Positions 43,712 to 53,174 of a stretch of 60,358 nucleotides of DNA are shown one piece after another. The notes beneath the pieces are model-generated. The model was given only the letters and a program-made list of their open reading frames with translations. It was not told the origin of the DNA and did no database searches. This DNA comes from Clostridia bacterium (GTDB lineage Bacteria; Bacillota; Clostridia; Oscillospirales; Acutalibacteraceae). A program made the position numbers and the translations under genes. The stretch is from positions 1 through 60,358 of the forward strand of contig JAFSXY010000089.1 of NCBI GenBank assembly GCA_017443805.1. Direction: 5' to 3'. Position 1 is the first letter of the stretch. The number at the start of each line of letters is the position of its first letter.

Positions 43712-44833
43712 GTGGCGAAGGACGTTTACTTCAAAAACGTGCCGCCGGACGGCAATCGGCCGTCCGAAGAGCCGGATTTCGAAGATATTTCAACCGCATT
43801 TCCGTATCCGTCCGCCCGGCGTGAGAACCGGACGGCAACCAGCGTCAGGCCGCAGCAGACGCACACCGCGCAGGCTTCTCCCGCACGGCAGGCGGCCGCG
43901 GACCGCTCGGTTCCGAGAAAGAAAAAGAAGAAAAAGCACGTTTTTGCAAAAGCGCTGCTGTTATTGCTGATCCTGGTTCTGACCGTATGCGTTGCCGGCA
44001 CGGCGACGCTCGCCTACGTGCTGGGAGACTACAAATCCGTTACGCTGAAAAACAACGCCTACGTGAACAGCGGCGAGCTCATGCACAGCGCAAACGTGTA
44101 TAATATCCTGCTCATGGGCGTGGACACCGACAGCACCGAAGACTCCACCCGCTCCGACGCGATGATTTTACTCTCGCTGGATGCGCTGCACGGACAGATG
44201 AAGCTGACCACCTTTATGCGGGACATGTACGTGACCGTACCGGGGCACGGCGATACAAAGCTGACGCACGCGTGCATGTACGAAGGCCCGCAGCTGACCG
44301 TGGACACCATAGAGCTGAACTTCGGCATAGATATCGACGCGTACGTCAAGATCGGCTACGACGTGTTTATCGATATCGTAAACGGCGTGGGCGGCATCAC
44401 GGTCGCGGAGATCGACGACACCGAGAGTTGGGCGCTGGCGGAGGAGCACGTCTACGTGGATCCCGGCACGAACATCCATCTGAACGGCGAGCAGGCGATC
44501 AAATACGTGCGCATCCGCCACGGGCAGTCTGACTTCGCCCGCACGGAGCGCCAGAGAGAAGCCATCACGCTGATTTTGCAGCAGGCGAAAAAAACCTCTC
44601 CCGCCAAGCTTTTGAAGCTGGCGCGGCAGATCGCCGGCAAGGCGGAATGCAGCATCCCGAAGGGGGAATTCATCTCCATCGCGCTCAAGGCTTCGCGCTG
44701 CCTGCTTCGGGATGTTGCCCAGCAGCAGATCCCCGCGGACGGCACCTGGGACAACGCCACGCGCGACGGACTTGCGGTCCTGCTGGTCAACTTTGACGAA
44801 AACCGCAGAATATTGAAAGATTTTATCTATTGA
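43712..44833 (+). CDS. LytR-CpsA-Psr family cell-wall polymer ligase
   Basis: 373 residues from GTG 43712, 10 bases after GGGGG. An unstructured basic-acidic cytoplasmic N-terminus (1-70) ends in KKKKKH; one membrane helix follows (77-102), then the extracellular LCP domain (about 125-330). Key residues are in MGVDTDS, STRSDAM (Arg146, Asp148), TFMRDMYV (Arg169, Asp170) and IRHGQSDFARTERQR. LCP enzymes move polyprenyl-phosphate-linked glycopolymers such as teichoic acid or capsule onto peptidoglycan. First gene of an operon with a GH51 enzyme. Confidence 0.92.
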   Translation: MAKDVYFKNVPPDGNRPSEEPDFEDISTAFPYPSARRENRTATSVRPQQTHTAQASPARQAAADRSVPRKKKKKKHVFAKALLLLLILVLTVCVAGTATLAYVLGDYKSVTLKNNAYVNSGELMHSANVYNILLMGVDTDSTEDSTRSDAMILLSLDALHGQMKLTTFMRDMYVTVPGHGDTKLTHACMYEGPQLTVDTIELNFGIDIDAYVKIGYDVFIDIVNGVGGITVAEIDDTESWALAEEHVYVDPGTNIHLNGEQAIKYVRIRHGQSDFARTERQREAITLILQQAKKTSPAKLLKLARQIAGKAECSIPKGEFISIALKASRCLLRDVAQQQIPADGTWDNATRDGLAVLLVNFDENRRILKDFIY

Positions 44834-44849
44834 CAAAAGGAGACGCCCC

Positions 44850-46346
44850 ATGAAATATGCAAAGCTTGTCCTGTGTTCCGAATACCGCGTGGGACAGATC
44901 GACCCGCGCGTTTACGGTTCCTTTATCGAACACCTCGGCAGAGCCGTTTACGGCGGCATCTATGAGCCGGGCCATCCCGCGGCGGACAAAAACGGCTTCC
45001 GCACGGACGCAGCGGCGCTGATAAGCGAGCTGAACGTGTCCGTGGTGCGCTATCCGGGCGGCAACTTCGTTTCCGGCTACAATTGGGAGGACGGCGTCGG
45101 GCCCGTTTCCCTGCGGCCGCGCAAGCTGGACCTCGCCTGGGGGTCCACGGAGCCCAACACCTTCGGCACGGACGAGTTTATGCGATGGTGCAAAACGGTC
45201 GGAACCGAACCGATGATGGCGGTGAACCTCGGCACCCGCGGCCCGGATGAAGCGCGCAATTTAGTGGAATACTGCAACCATCCCGGCGGCACGTTCTACA
45301 GCGACATGCGTATCAAAAACGGGGCCGCGGCGCCTCACAACGTAAAACTGTGGTGCCTGGGCAACGAGATGGACGGCCCCTGGCAGATGGGGCATAAGGA
45401 CGCTTCCGACTACGGCAAAACAGCCAATGAAGCAGCCAAACTGATGAAGTGGACCTCCCCGGAGATCGAGACCGTACTGTGCGGCTCCTCCTCCTACGGG
45501 ATGAAAACCTTCGGCGATTGGGAAACGACCGCCCTTGATCTGGCCTACGACAACGTGGACTACGTCTCCATGCACCAGTACCACGGCAACTCGGAAGACA
45601 ATATGGAAAACTTCCTGGCAAAGGGCGTTGAAACGGACGCGTTCATCAAGAGCGTGATCGCGGCGCTGGATTACGTACAGGGCAAGCGCCACGCAAAAAA
45701 ACGCATCTACGTCTCTTTTGACGAATGGAACGTGTGGTACCATTCCAACGGCGCGCCGTACGAGAAATGGAGCGTTGCGCCGCCCATACTGGAAGACGTT
45801 TACAACTTCGCGGACGCGCTGGTGGTCGGTACCATGCTCAATTCCATTCTCCGCCGGGCGGACCGCATCAAGATCGCCTGCCTTGCGCAGCTTGTCAACG
45901 TGATTGCGCCCATCATGACCGAAACGGGCGGCCGTTCGTGGAAACAGACCGTTTATTATCCGTTTTATTATGCCTCCCGTTACGGACGCGGGGTATCCCT
46001 GCAGACGGTAACGGACGTCTCTTTGCACGACACGTCCCACTATTCCGACGTGCCGGACGTCGACGCGAGCGCCGTTTTATCCGAAGACGGAAAATCATTG
46101 ACGGTATTTGCCGTCAACCGCGACCTGCATGACGAGATCCCGCTGGAGCTCAGACTCCTTGATTTTGATGGCTTCGCGCCGAAAAAACACGTCAGCCTTG
46201 CGGGTTTTGACTTAAAGCAGACAAACACAGCGTTCGGGGAAACGGTACGGCCCGCCGAACGGCCTTTACCCCCCGTTGACGGCAAATGCTGCCGCGTCCC
46301 CCTTGCGCCCGCGTCCTGGAACATGCTGATTTTTGAAAAAAAATGA
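44850..46346 (+). CDS. abfA: GH51 alpha-L-arabinofuranosidase
   Basis: 498 residues, no signal peptide, cytoplasmic. Releases L-arabinofuranose from arabino-oligosaccharides. Acid/base Glu173 is in CLGNEMDGPWQ and nucleophile Glu292 in VSFDEWNVWYH, in the usual places; NLGTRGPDEARNLVEYCN and DYVSMHQYHGN are strong family motifs. A C-terminal beta-sandwich (about 390-498) completes it. AAAGGAGACG precedes ATG; 16 bases after the LCP stop. Length fits the family. Confidence 0.95.
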   Translation: MKYAKLVLCSEYRVGQIDPRVYGSFIEHLGRAVYGGIYEPGHPAADKNGFRTDAAALISELNVSVVRYPGGNFVSGYNWEDGVGPVSLRPRKLDLAWGSTEPNTFGTDEFMRWCKTVGTEPMMAVNLGTRGPDEARNLVEYCNHPGGTFYSDMRIKNGAAAPHNVKLWCLGNEMDGPWQMGHKDASDYGKTANEAAKLMKWTSPEIETVLCGSSSYGMKTFGDWETTALDLAYDNVDYVSMHQYHGNSEDNMENFLAKGVETDAFIKSVIAALDYVQGKRHAKKRIYVSFDEWNVWYHSNGAPYEKWSVAPPILEDVYNFADALVVGTMLNSILRRADRIKIACLAQLVNVIAPIMTETGGRSWKQTVYYPFYYASRYGRGVSLQTVTDVSLHDTSHYSDVPDVDASAVLSEDGKSLTVFAVNRDLHDEIPLELRLLDFDGFAPKKHVSLAGFDLKQTNTAFGETVRPAERPLPPVDGKCCRVPLAPASWNMLIFEKK

Positions 46347-46361
46347 TTTTCTGCGTAAAAT
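46333..46361 (+). promoter_or_regulatory. Candidate internal promoter for the alcohol dehydrogenase gene
   Basis: TTGAAA (46333-46338), 17 bases, TAAAAT (46356-46361). It overlaps the end of the GH51 gene, is AT-rich, and may be chance. Confidence 0.4.
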
Positions 46362-46382
46362 AAAATTAAAGGAGAATACGCC

Positions 46383-47591
46383 ATGTCCGTACTTTACAAC
46401 GCATACTGCAGAGTTTACCAGACGATCTATAAATACGCCGTCTACCTTTTGGACTGGACCGAACCGGAGCTGATCAAGGGCGCAGGCTCGGTGAAAAAGC
46501 TGCCCTGCGAAGTCAAAAGCAGAGGGATCGACAACGTGCTTGTCGTCACCGACAAGGGACTGACCGGACTCGGTCTCTTAAACGGTCTGTACGGGGAGCT
46601 GGATAAAGCAGGCGTGGCTTACACCGTTTACGACGGCGTGCAGCCCAATCCCACCATCGGCAATATCGAGGAGGCCGTCTCGCTTTACAAGGCAAACGGC
46701 TGCAAGGGACTGATCGCCTTCGGCGGCGGCTCGCCCATGGACTGCGCCAAGGCCTGCGGCGCAAGGATCGCGCGGCCGGACAAAACGGTTCCCGAGCTGC
46801 GCGGCCAGCTGAAGGTCCTCAAAAAGATCCCGCCGCTCTTCGCCGTGCCCACAACGGCCGGCACGGGGTCCGAGACCACAATTGCGGCGGTCGTTTCCAA
46901 CCCGGAAACGCATGAGAAAAACGCCATCAACGATCCGCGTCTGCGCCCGAAGGTGGCGGTGCTGGATCCGGAGCTGACCGTCGGCCTGCCGCAGAAAATC
47001 ACGTCCACCACCGGGATGGACGCCCTGACCCATGCGGTGGAGGCGTATATCGGACGTTCCAACACGAAAGATACGCGCAAGGCCGCCGAAAAGGCGACGA
47101 AGCTGATCTTCGACAATATCCTGACGGCCTACGAGGACGGCAAAAACCTGACGGCGCGCGAGAATATGCTGGAGGCCTCCTACCTTGCAGGCCTTGCGTT
47201 TACAAGAGCGTACGTCGGCTACGTGCACGCCGTCGCGCATAACCTCGGCGGCATGTACGGCACGCCCCACGGCCTTGCCAACGCCGTGATTTTGCCCTAC
47301 GTGCTCGATTATTTCGGCGAGACCGCTTATAAGCCGCTTGCGAAGCTGGCGGACGCCGCGGGCCTTGAAACCGCAGGCATGACCGAAGAAGAAAAAGCAA
47401 AGCTGTTCATTGCGAAGATCCGGGAATTCAACAAACGGATGAACATTCCCGAAAAATTCGACATGATCAAAGAAGAGGACGTTCCCACCATTGCCGCACG
47501 CGCGCTCAAGGAGGGCAATCCGCTTTACCCCGTTCCCAAGATCATGGATCCGGGCGACTGTATCGATCTGATCCATCGGCTGATGGCTTGA
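46383..47591 (+). CDS. Iron-containing alcohol dehydrogenase
   Basis: 402 residues. NAD(P)-dependent type III alcohol dehydrogenase, interconverting aldehydes and alcohols in fermentation. The N-terminal Rossmann part has VVTDKGL, GVQPNPT and FGGGSPMDCAKA; the C-terminal helical part has metal ligands in TGMDALTHAVEAY and YVHAVAHNLGGMYGTPHGLANA. AAAGGAG before the ATG. Substrate could be lactaldehyde, butanol or a similar short compound; a link to arabinose or rhamnose use is only contextual. Confidence 0.93.
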   Translation: MSVLYNAYCRVYQTIYKYAVYLLDWTEPELIKGAGSVKKLPCEVKSRGIDNVLVVTDKGLTGLGLLNGLYGELDKAGVAYTVYDGVQPNPTIGNIEEAVSLYKANGCKGLIAFGGGSPMDCAKACGARIARPDKTVPELRGQLKVLKKIPPLFAVPTTAGTGSETTIAAVVSNPETHEKNAINDPRLRPKVAVLDPELTVGLPQKITSTTGMDALTHAVEAYIGRSNTKDTRKAAEKATKLIFDNILTAYEDGKNLTARENMLEASYLAGLAFTRAYVGYVHAVAHNLGGMYGTPHGLANAVILPYVLDYFGETAYKPLAKLADAAGLETAGMTEEEKAKLFIAKIREFNKRMNIPEKFDMIKEEDVPTIAARALKEGNPLYPVPKIMDPGDCIDLIHRLMA

Positions 47592-47608
47592 GAAAACCCG
47601 AACAAAGG

Positions 47609-47635
47609 GCTGTCTCGCGGGAGACAGCTTTTTTT
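47609..47635 (+). terminator. Terminator after the alcohol dehydrogenase gene
   Basis: GCTGTCTC-GCGG-GAGACAGC followed by seven T. Confidence 0.9.
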
Positions 47636-47663
47636 CGTCAGCCTGCATGTTCCGAAAAAAATA

Positions 47664-47693
47664 TTGATTTTCACCCGCGTGATATGTTATACT
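47664..47693 (+). promoter_or_regulatory. Promoter of the mreBCD operon
   Basis: TTGATT (47664-47669), 18 bases, TATACT (47688-47693) with an extended -10 TGT just before it. Confidence 0.7.
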
Positions 47694-47734
47694 TTATTCT
47701 GTATTAATATTTTCCCGAAAAGGATTGACACGTT

Positions 47735-48745
47735 ATGTTGTTTTCACAGGATATCGGAATCGACCTCGGCACGGCGAACACGCTGATCTGCGTGCGCAAC
47801 AAGGGCATCGTGATCCGCGAGCCGTCCGTGGTGGCGGTTGACGTCCGGACAAGCCAGCCCAAGGTCGTGGCGGTGGGAAACGAAGCAAAACAGATGCTCG
47901 GCCGCACGCCGGGCTCCATCACCGCGGAACGGCCGATCAAATACGGCGTCATCGCGGATTTCCAAATGACGGCGGACATGCTGCGGCAGTTTATAAAAAA
48001 AGCGATGGCAGGCGCGCCGTTCAGCCGCGCAAGAGTCATGATCTGCATCCCCTCCGGCGTGACCGAGGTGGAGCGCAAGGCGGTGCATGACGCCGCCGTC
48101 AGCGCGGGCGCAAGGTACGTCAGCCTGATCGAAGAGCCGATGGCGGCCGCCATCGGCGCGGGACTGCCCGTGGTGCAGGCGCAGGGCAACATGATCGTGG
48201 ACATCGGCGGCGGCACCACCGAGGTGGCGGTCATTTCGCTGGGCGATATCGTCTGCTCCCGCTCCATCCGCGTTGCGGGCGACACCTTTGACGACGCGAT
48301 CGTGCAATACGTCAAAAAAAAGTTCAATATTCTGATCGGCGAACGCACGGCGGAGGAAATTAAAATTTCCATCGGCTCCGCCGCACCCTACGAGGGCGAG
48401 GGCGCGCTGGACATCCGCGGCCGCAACCTGATCGACGGCCTGCCGAAAAACGCGGAGATCACCTCCGAGGACATCCGGGAGGCGCTTGCAGACCCGCTGC
48501 AGCAGATCGTGGACACGGTCTGCTCGACGCTGGAGAAAACGCCGCCGGAGCTTGCCGCCGACATTCTGGATGCGGGGATCACGCTGGCGGGGGGCGGCGC
48601 GCTGCTGCGCGGCATCGACCGCAAGCTTGCCGAAGAGACCAACATGCCGGTACATATCGCCGAAAGCCCCCTGGACTGCGTGGTGACCGGCACCGCTATC
48701 TGCCTGAACAAGGACATTTTGAATATCCGGAAGGCCAACAGATAA
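47735..48745 (+). CDS. mreB: Rod-shape actin homologue MreB/Mbl
   Basis: 336 residues. Actin-like ATPase that forms membrane-bound filaments guiding side-wall synthesis. Phosphate 1 motif DIGIDLGTANT, phosphate 2 VDIGGGTTEVAVIS and adenosine motif LAGGGALLRGID are intact; IPSGVTEVERKAV and LIEEPMAAAIGAGLPV are MreB hallmarks. The N-terminus MLFSQD may form the amphipathic membrane anchor. Head of mreBCD-PBP2. Confidence 0.96.
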   Translation: MLFSQDIGIDLGTANTLICVRNKGIVIREPSVVAVDVRTSQPKVVAVGNEAKQMLGRTPGSITAERPIKYGVIADFQMTADMLRQFIKKAMAGAPFSRARVMICIPSGVTEVERKAVHDAAVSAGARYVSLIEEPMAAAIGAGLPVVQAQGNMIVDIGGGTTEVAVISLGDIVCSRSIRVAGDTFDDAIVQYVKKKFNILIGERTAEEIKISIGSAAPYEGEGALDIRGRNLIDGLPKNAEITSEDIREALADPLQQIVDTVCSTLEKTPPELAADILDAGITLAGGGALLRGIDRKLAEETNMPVHIAESPLDCVVTGTAICLNKDILNIRKANR

Positions 48746-48801
48746 ACGGCGCGCCGACAGCGCCGGCGCTCTGTGTTCCACCTGCCGGATCGGGTTGAAA
48801 C

Positions 48802-49644
48802 ATGCGACAGTTTTTTTCAAGTGTAAAATTCAAGATCATTTTAAGCGTCTTCGCAGCGCTGCTGCTGGGGATCTTTATCGCCGCGGTCTCCGACAGCGGT
48901 ACGTCTCCCCTTTCCACGGCGTTGGAAACGGTCATGCAGCCTTTGACCGTCGTTTCCCGGATCGTCCAAAACAAGCTCGACGGCTTCCGCGCGGATTTCC
49001 GCAGCGCGGGCTACTACCGCGAGGAGGTCCTTTCACTGGAGGACGAGGTCGCCTCGTTAAAAGAGCAGCAGGTGGATTACGAAAAGATCCGCAACAAGCT
49101 CTCCTCCTACGAATCGTTCTTAGAGGTCAAAAGCGAAAACCCGGACTACGCTTTCGTGCCCGCGCGCATTATTCTGCGGGACGCCTCCGACGTCTTCCGC
49201 TGCTTTACCGTCAACAAGGGCCTGTCTGACGGCGTACAGGTCAACGATCCGGTCATTTACGGCAAGAACCTGGTCGGCGTCGTCAAAGAGGTCAACGAAA
49301 AGTCGGCGCTGGTCCATACGCTGTTTACCCCCGGCGTCAGCGTCAGCGTTTATGAGATCCGCACGCGCGAGGACTGCTACACCGAGGCCGAAACGGGCCT
49401 CTCGCTCACCGGCATGATCCGTCTTGCGGGCCTTTCCCGCACCACGACCGTTTCGCCGGGCGGCGTCGTGTGCACCTCCGGCATCGGTGGGATCTACCCG
49501 CGCGACCTGATCGTCGGCACCGTAACGGACGTCGCGGAAAACGAAACGGACGCCTCTGCTTACGGCCTTATTACGCCGGACGTGGACCCCATGCAGATCA
49601 CGGACGTATTCATCATCACGGATTTTGACGGAAAGGCGGGCTGA
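48802..49644 (+). CDS. mreC: Rod-shape protein MreC
   Basis: 280 residues: one membrane helix (about 11-32, IILSVFAALLLGIFIAAVS), a coiled coil (about 75-105, LEDEVASLKEQQVDYEKI) and two extracellular beta-barrels with VNDPVIYGKNLVGVV and GGVVCTSGIGGIYPRDLIVG, the latter a near-universal MreC motif. It links MreB and PBP2 in the elongasome. The start has no strong ribosome-binding site. Confidence 0.93.
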   Translation: MRQFFSSVKFKIILSVFAALLLGIFIAAVSDSGTSPLSTALETVMQPLTVVSRIVQNKLDGFRADFRSAGYYREEVLSLEDEVASLKEQQVDYEKIRNKLSSYESFLEVKSENPDYAFVPARIILRDASDVFRCFTVNKGLSDGVQVNDPVIYGKNLVGVVKEVNEKSALVHTLFTPGVSVSVYEIRTREDCYTEAETGLSLTGMIRLAGLSRTTTVSPGGVVCTSGIGGIYPRDLIVGTVTDVAENETDASAYGLITPDVDPMQITDVFIITDFDGKAG

Positions 49645-49648
49645 CCGG

Positions 49649-50167
49649 ATGAAAAAGGAAGCCCTTCTGCCCGTGATGCGGCGGACGCTTTTGGCGCTCA
49701 TGGTCGTCTTTACCGCCGTTTTACAGAATACCGTTTTTTCCGCGGGCCGTATTTCCGCTTTTTTGCTGATCCCGGCGGCGGTATCCGTCGCAATATTTGA
49801 AAAAGAATTTTCCGGGATGTTCTTCGGCCTGCTCTGCGGCGCGCTGTGGGACCTTGCCTCTCCCGTTACGGACGGCGTATTCGCACTTGTTTTCGCCGTC
49901 TGCGCGTGCGCGTGCGGGCTTTTATCCCGCTATATTTTCCGCAACACGCTTGCCTCCGCCTTACTGATGACGGTTGTTTTTTCGGGCGCCGTATTCGCCG
50001 TCAACGCGCTGTTTTACTGCTTTGCGCGCGATCCGGGCGGCGTCGGCGTATATTTTCTGCGCCGGTTTTTGCCGTCTGCGGCCGTGACCGTGCTGATCCT
50101 GCCGGTCTACTATTACGCCGTACGGAGCCTGGAGAAAAAAATGAACGTCTCGTTCAGCGCGTTTTGA
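49649..50167 (+). CDS. mreD: Rod-shape protein MreD
   Basis: 172 residues with five membrane helices, the usual MreD size. Hydrophobic throughout (MVVFTAVLQNTVF, FLLIPAAVSVAIF, GMFFGLLCGALWDL). The DGVFALVFAV region after the GLLCGALWDL turn fits the family. It starts four bases after the mreC stop, so the longer frame from 49625 is rejected. Identity rests partly on gene order. Confidence 0.88.
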   Translation: MKKEALLPVMRRTLLALMVVFTAVLQNTVFSAGRISAFLLIPAAVSVAIFEKEFSGMFFGLLCGALWDLASPVTDGVFALVFAVCACACGLLSRYIFRNTLASALLMTVVFSGAVFAVNALFYCFARDPGGVGVYFLRRFLPSAAVTVLILPVYYYAVRSLEKKMNVSFSAF

Positions 50168-50224
50168 AGTTTTGAGTTTGAAGCTTTTGAGATATGATTA
50201 CTGTAAAAGAAAGGAGAACCGGGT

Positions 50225-52339
50225 ATGCTTACGACAAAGCCGAACCGCCGCGCGGCAGGGGTCTTTTTGCTGACAGCCGCCGTTTTCGCCGGCTTTTTCG
50301 CCCTGCTTCTTTACCGCCAGCTTGCCGCCGTGCACGCCGCTGCGGACCCCGCGGACACGGTTTCCTCCTATGATATCACCGTAAAAGCCAACCGCGGCGA
50401 GATATTGGACCGCAACGGCAATACATTTGTTTATAACGAACAGATCAATACCGTTATATTTGACGCGCTGACCTTTCCCGCCGACAACGCAGCCGCAAAC
50501 GACGTGATTTTGCGTCTTATACATCTGCTGGAAAAACGGGAGGAGGCGTGGATCGACCTGCTGCCCCTGACCGTCGGGCCGGACGGGAGCGTGACTTACG
50601 CCGAAAACGCCGAGGCGGAGATAAGGTGGCTGAAATCGGCAAGCTATCTTTATCTCAACGACTATGCAACGGCTGAGAACTGCTACCGGGCGCTGCTTGA
50701 AAAATATGAGCTGACGGAGCTTGCGCCCGCCGACGCGCGCAAGGTCGCTTCCGTCCGCTATCACATGGCGCGAGTGGGCTATTCACTGTCCACCCCCTAC
50801 ACCTTCGCGGAGGACGTATCCGTACAGACCATTGCCTGCATCAAGGAAAACAGCGACGTTTTCCCCGGCGTGGACGCCTACGTCACCACAAAGCGCAAAT
50901 ACGTCGGCGACGGCCGCACGGCCGCCCATCTGCTGGGCATCGTCGGCGCGATCAGCGCGGAGGAATATGAAGAAAAAACCGCCGAGACCGAGAAAAAGCT
51001 TGCAGAGGCCGGCGACGATGAAGAGAAAAAGCTCTCCGTGACCGGCCGGAAATATCTGATGTCCGATAAGATCGGCAAAAACGGACTGGAGCAGGCCATG
51101 GAAAGCTATCTGCGCGGGGAAAACGGCGTTAAGACCGTAAAGATAGACGCCGACGGCAACGTCAGCGAAAGCTTTAAGCTGGCGCCGCAGACCGGCGGCA
51201 GCGTCATTACGACGCTGGATATCGATATGCAGCAGGTCGCCGAACGCTCCCTAAAAAAACGGATCATGGAGATCACAGACAGCGAAGCGCTTGCCGGCGG
51301 CCTGACGCCTGCCGGCGCCGTGGTGGTGGAGGACGTCAACACCGGCGCCATCCTCGCCTCCGCTTCCTACCCGGATTTTTCGCTCTCAACGTACTATGAG
51401 GATTACGAAACGCTTGCCGCCGACGCGGGCAAGCCTCTGTGGAACCGCGCGTTCCAAAGCGGTTACTCCCCCGGCTCCACCATGAAGCCCGCCACCGCCG
51501 CGGCCGGATTGGAGGAGGGCGTGATCACGCCGGACTCCGTCTATTACTGCAACGGCGTATTTCAGTATATCGACCAGACCTTCGTCTGCTTCAACCGCAC
51601 CGCGCACGGCGCCGTCAACGTAAAAACCGCGCTGGCGCACAGCTGCAACCTTTTCTTTTTCAATATAGCCGAACAGCTCGGCATCCAAAAGCTGAACGCC
51701 TACGCCTCTCTCTTCGGGCTCGGGCAGAAAACGGGCGTGGAGATCAGCGAGACCGAAGGCATCCTTGCGGGTTACGACTACCGCGTATCGCAGGGGCTCG
51801 GCTGGAAGCTGGGCGAAACGCTGCTGGCAGCCATCGGCCAGTCGGACAACTCCTTTTCCGTATTGCAGCTGACCAACTACTGCGCGACCATCGCCAACGG
51901 CGGCACGCGCTATACGCCTTATCTTGTCAGCAAGGTTTTGTCCGCGGATTATTCGCAGGTCTATTACGAGCGGAGCCCCGAGGTATCCCTGCAGACCAAT
52001 ATCAGCGCCGAAACGCTGGACGCCATCAAGGAGGGCATGTACCTGGTGGCGAACGTCACCTCCTGTAAACCGTATCTGGGCGGGCTGGAATACAAGGTCG
52101 CCTGCAAAACGGGCACCGCAGAAAAAACGCGGATCATCAACGGCGCACGCGTAGAGGGCACCGACGGTTTCCTGATCGCCTTCGGCCCGTACGAAAACCC
52201 GCAGATCGCCGTAACGGTCGTTATTGAGAACGCCGGTTCCGGTTCCTCCACGGCGCAGGTGGCCGCCGATATTTTCAACTATTATTACGACACGCTGAAT
52301 ACCGTCAAGGGCATTCAGCCGCTGAATGAACTGCTGTAA
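50225..52339 (+). CDS. mrdA: Penicillin-binding protein 2, elongasome transpeptidase
   Basis: 704 residues: short cytoplasmic tail, one membrane helix (about 11-30), pedestal domain (50-310, with ANRGEILDRNGN) and transpeptidase domain (320-690). Active site is complete: STMK (Ser418, Lys421), SCN (473-475) and KTG (628-630). Cross-links peptidoglycan during side-wall growth. An inserted alpha-helical region (about 95-190) and a Glu/Lys-rich stretch (248-270) make the pedestal larger than usual. AAAGGAGAACC before the ATG. Confidence 0.94.
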   Translation: MLTTKPNRRAAGVFLLTAAVFAGFFALLLYRQLAAVHAAADPADTVSSYDITVKANRGEILDRNGNTFVYNEQINTVIFDALTFPADNAAANDVILRLIHLLEKREEAWIDLLPLTVGPDGSVTYAENAEAEIRWLKSASYLYLNDYATAENCYRALLEKYELTELAPADARKVASVRYHMARVGYSLSTPYTFAEDVSVQTIACIKENSDVFPGVDAYVTTKRKYVGDGRTAAHLLGIVGAISAEEYEEKTAETEKKLAEAGDDEEKKLSVTGRKYLMSDKIGKNGLEQAMESYLRGENGVKTVKIDADGNVSESFKLAPQTGGSVITTLDIDMQQVAERSLKKRIMEITDSEALAGGLTPAGAVVVEDVNTGAILASASYPDFSLSTYYEDYETLAADAGKPLWNRAFQSGYSPGSTMKPATAAAGLEEGVITPDSVYYCNGVFQYIDQTFVCFNRTAHGAVNVKTALAHSCNLFFFNIAEQLGIQKLNAYASLFGLGQKTGVEISETEGILAGYDYRVSQGLGWKLGETLLAAIGQSDNSFSVLQLTNYCATIANGGTRYTPYLVSKVLSADYSQVYYERSPEVSLQTNISAETLDAIKEGMYLVANVTSCKPYLGGLEYKVACKTGTAEKTRIINGARVEGTDGFLIAFGPYENPQIAVTVVIENAGSGSSTAQVAADIFNYYYDTLNTVKGIQPLNELL

Positions 52340-52351
52340 AGGGAGAACGTC

Positions 52352-53083
52352 ATGGCAAATACCATTGTGATCGCGTCCGGCAAGGGCGGCGTGGGGAAAT
52401 CCACATCTGCCTGCGCGCTTGCCGCCGCGCTTGCCGAGCTTAACAAAAAAACGCTGCTGGTAGACTGCGACGCCGGCATGAACGCCGTTCCGATCCTGAT
52501 GCAGTGCGGGGACGCCGCCGTATGGAACTGGTACGACGTTTATCTGGACCGCTGCGAAGCAGCCGAGGCAGTCGTAAACGTCCGCGAAAACCTCTTTGTG
52601 CTCAACGCGCCGCCGCACCGGCTGACCCGGCCGGAGGAGGACGCGATCCTGCGGGCGATCGCCCCCGTTTCGGACGATTTCGATTTTATCCTGCTGGATG
52701 CGCCGGCGGGACTCGGCAGCGGACTGCACCGTGCGGCCAAAGCGGCCGACAAAGCGATCGTGGTCGCCACAGGCGACGAAGTCAGCGTACGCGGCGCAGC
52801 GGCCGTGGACGAAACGCTGCACGAGACAGGCGTAACGGAGAGCCGCCTGCTGATCAACCGCTACGACTTAAAAGCGGCAAAAAAGGGGAAATACCTCTCG
52901 GTGGACGCGCTGATCGACGCTTCTTTCGTCCGCCTGCTCGGCATTGTCCCGGAGGATAAGGACTTAACGTACTACTCCGTCACAAAAAAACTGAAAAAAA
53001 ACGCGAAGAGCCTTGCAGCCTTCCGGCGCGTCGCCCGCAGACTGACCGGCGAGAACGTGCTGCTGACGACCTCGCTGCTTTAA
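52352..53083 (+). CDS. MinD/ParA-family ATPase
   Basis: 243 residues. Deviant Walker A SGKGGVGKST (9-18), LLVDCDAGMNAV and DFILLDAPAGLGSG mark a MinD-type ATPase, and the position after PBP2 suggests a role in siting division or wall synthesis. The C-terminus (GENVLLTTSLL) lacks the amphipathic membrane-targeting helix of true MinD, and no minC or minE is beside it. It may therefore position another complex. Starts 12 bases after the PBP2 stop. Confidence 0.88.
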   Translation: MANTIVIASGKGGVGKSTSACALAAALAELNKKTLLVDCDAGMNAVPILMQCGDAAVWNWYDVYLDRCEAAEAVVNVRENLFVLNAPPHRLTRPEEDAILRAIAPVSDDFDFILLDAPAGLGSGLHRAAKAADKAIVVATGDEVSVRGAAAVDETLHETGVTESRLLINRYDLKAAKKGKYLSVDALIDASFVRLLGIVPEDKDLTYYSVTKKLKKNAKSLAAFRRVARRLTGENVLLTTSLL

Positions 53084-53111
53084 GGTTTTTATGTGAGATA
53101 ATAAAAAAGGA

Positions 53112-53140
53112 TTGCCAATTACTTTTATTCATGTTAAAAT
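53112..53140 (+). promoter_or_regulatory. Internal promoter for mgsA-hisS-aspS
   Basis: TTGCCA (53112-53117), 17 bases, TAAAAT (53135-53140), in a 91-base gap within the operon. Confidence 0.7.
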
Positions 53141-53174
53141 AAATAAAATGTACGTCTTGCGAGGAGGAAAAAAA

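Noticed and set aside
53112-53174. N-terminal extension of methylglyoxal synthase
   Set aside because: The extension is promoter sequence (TTGCCA-N17-TAAAAT) and the family begins at the TTG after GAGGAGG.
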